This document shows positions 63,454 to 64,000 of a stretch of DNA of 64,000 bases, in pieces; position 1 is the first letter of the stretch, and the number at the start of each line of letters is the position of its first letter. The DNA comes from Kitasatospora sp. MMS16-BH015 (GTDB lineage Bacteria > Actinomycetota > Actinomycetes > Streptomycetales > Streptomycetaceae): positions 6,897,001-6,961,000 of the forward strand of contig NZ_CP025394.1 in assembly GCF_002943525.1 (NCBI RefSeq). The letters run 5' to 3'. Position numbers and translations under genes: made by a program. Below the pieces are notes generated by a model. It saw nothing but the letters and a program-made list of their open reading frames with translations, was not told the DNA's origin and did no database searches.

Positions 63454-64000
63454 GTGACTGTCAACGACGACGTGTTCACGGACTGGATGAACCGCGAGGA
63501 GATCGCGGAGTCGATGATCCCGATCATCGGCAGGCTGCACCGGGAGAAGGACGTCAACGTCCTGCTGCACAGCCGCTCCCTGGTGAACAAGTCGGTGGTG
63601 AGCATCCTCAAGACCCACCGCTTCGCCCGCCAGATCGCCGGCGAGGAGCTCTCGGTCACCGAGACCATGCCCTTCCTCCAGGCCCTCACCACCCTGGACC
63701 TCGGCCCCTCCCAGATCGACATCGGTCTGCTGGCCGTCTCGTACAAGGCCGACTCCCGCGGCCTGTCGGTGGAGCAGTTCACCGCCGAGGCCGTCGTGGG
63801 CGCCACCGGTGACAACAAGGTCGAGCGCGCCCAGTCGCGCGACGTCGTGCTGTACGGCTTCGGCCGGATCGGCCGCCTGGTCGCCCGCCTGCTGATCGAG
63901 AAGGCCGGCTCGGGCAACGGCCTGCGCCTCAAGGCCATCGTGGTCCGCAACAGCGGCAGCGAGGACCTGGTCAAGCGCGCCTCGCTGCTGCGCCGCGACT
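63454..64000 (+). CDS. gap: Glyceraldehyde-3-phosphate dehydrogenase, N-terminally extended form (partial)
   Basis: The window contains the first 182 codons of this glycolytic enzyme. The reading begins MTVNDDVFTDWMNREEIAES, an N-terminal extension of about 130 residues found in the long Streptomyces-type enzymes, before the Rossmann motif VVLYGFGRIGRLVARLLIEK near 130-149. The start is GTG at 63454; an AAGATGG stretch lies just upstream. The catalytic Cys lies beyond the window. This housekeeping gene marks the right edge of the accessory region. Confidence 0.85.
   Translation, partial: MTVNDDVFTDWMNREEIAESMIPIIGRLHREKDVNVLLHSRSLVNKSVVSILKTHRFARQIAGEELSVTETMPFLQALTTLDLGPSQIDIGLLAVSYKADSRGLSVEQFTAEAVVGATGDNKVERAQSRDVVLYGFGRIGRLVARLLIEKAGSGNGLRLKAIVVRNSGSEDLVKRASLLRRD

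Noticed and set aside
1..64000. CRISPR arrays, tRNA or rRNA genes, insertion sequences, prophage
   Set aside because: I saw no regularly spaced direct repeats with spacers, no cloverleaf-like conserved tRNA blocks, no transposase or integrase motifs and no phage structural genes.

Overview
The window is high-GC DNA with strong third-position GC bias, frequent ATGA/GTGA stop-start overlaps, GTG and TTG starts and many secreted hydrolases. Together with an N-terminally extended glyceraldehyde-3-phosphate dehydrogenase, an AfsR-like SARP regulator and an F420-type LLM oxidoreductase, this points to a Streptomyces/Kitasatospora-type actinomycete. I see no tRNA, rRNA, CRISPR array, insertion sequence or phage genes.

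Layout. (1) 1-613: the N-terminal part of a TetR regulator and a small Cys-rich protein. (2) 653-15915: biosynthetic cluster 1. A left-going operon encodes a free-standing condensation protein, an ATP-grasp ligase, a carrier protein and an adenylation enzyme. An MFS exporter and a FemAB/GNAT-like transferase lie between it and a right-going eight-gene operon with sugar or cyclitol chemistry: epimerase, class III aminotransferase, metallo-beta-lactamase-fold hydrolase, ROK kinase, acyl-CoA-dehydrogenase-fold flavoprotein, inositol-monophosphatase-like phosphatase, 2H phosphoesterase and nucleotidyltransferase. (3) 15902-29646: mostly ordinary accessory genes, namely a secreted phosphoesterase, an amine oxidase, a SARP-STAND regulator facing a 61-residue secreted peptide, hypothetical genes, a SnoaL-like protein, a Tat-exported multicopper oxidase and galactokinase. 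(4) 30097-42538: biosynthetic cluster 2, ten tightly coupled genes encoding a carrier-epimerase-like didomain, a GH36-like glycosidase, a sulfotransferase, an amidinotransferase/deiminase-fold enzyme, an ATP-grasp ligase, a carrier protein, an adenylation enzyme with a glycine-like code, an MFS exporter, a Cys-nucleophile thioesterase and a FemAB/GNAT-like transferase. (5) 42548-49618: a beta-glucan-degrading island (GH3, GH16, GH64) plus a secreted protease. (6) 49676-51441: NAD precursor salvage (nadR-pnuC). (7) 52613-53836: a minimal RiPP locus, a 25-residue precursor ending in an aromatic core plus a cytochrome P450, matching the architecture of the atropopeptide (tryptorubin) family. (8) 53936-64000: a decayed LacI regulator, a large TIR-like protein paired with a TPR-like protein, small Streptomyces-type proteins, a MerR regulator, an acetyltransferase, an FMN reductase with an upstream leader peptide, an ADP-ribosylglycohydrolase, an LLM oxidoreductase and the start of gap.

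How the parts fit. Clusters 1 and 2 share one core: adenylation enzyme, free carrier protein, ATP-grasp ligase, condensation-superfamily protein, MFS exporter and a homologous FemAB/GNAT-like protein. They differ in tailoring genes. I infer two related but distinct non-assembly-line peptide or pseudopeptide pathways, one coupled to an activated amino sugar or cyclitol and one to sulfation, guanidine chemistry and glycoside processing. I do not recognise either product. The strongest specific call in the window is the atropopeptide-like locus, whose predicted core differs from tryptorubin at two positions.
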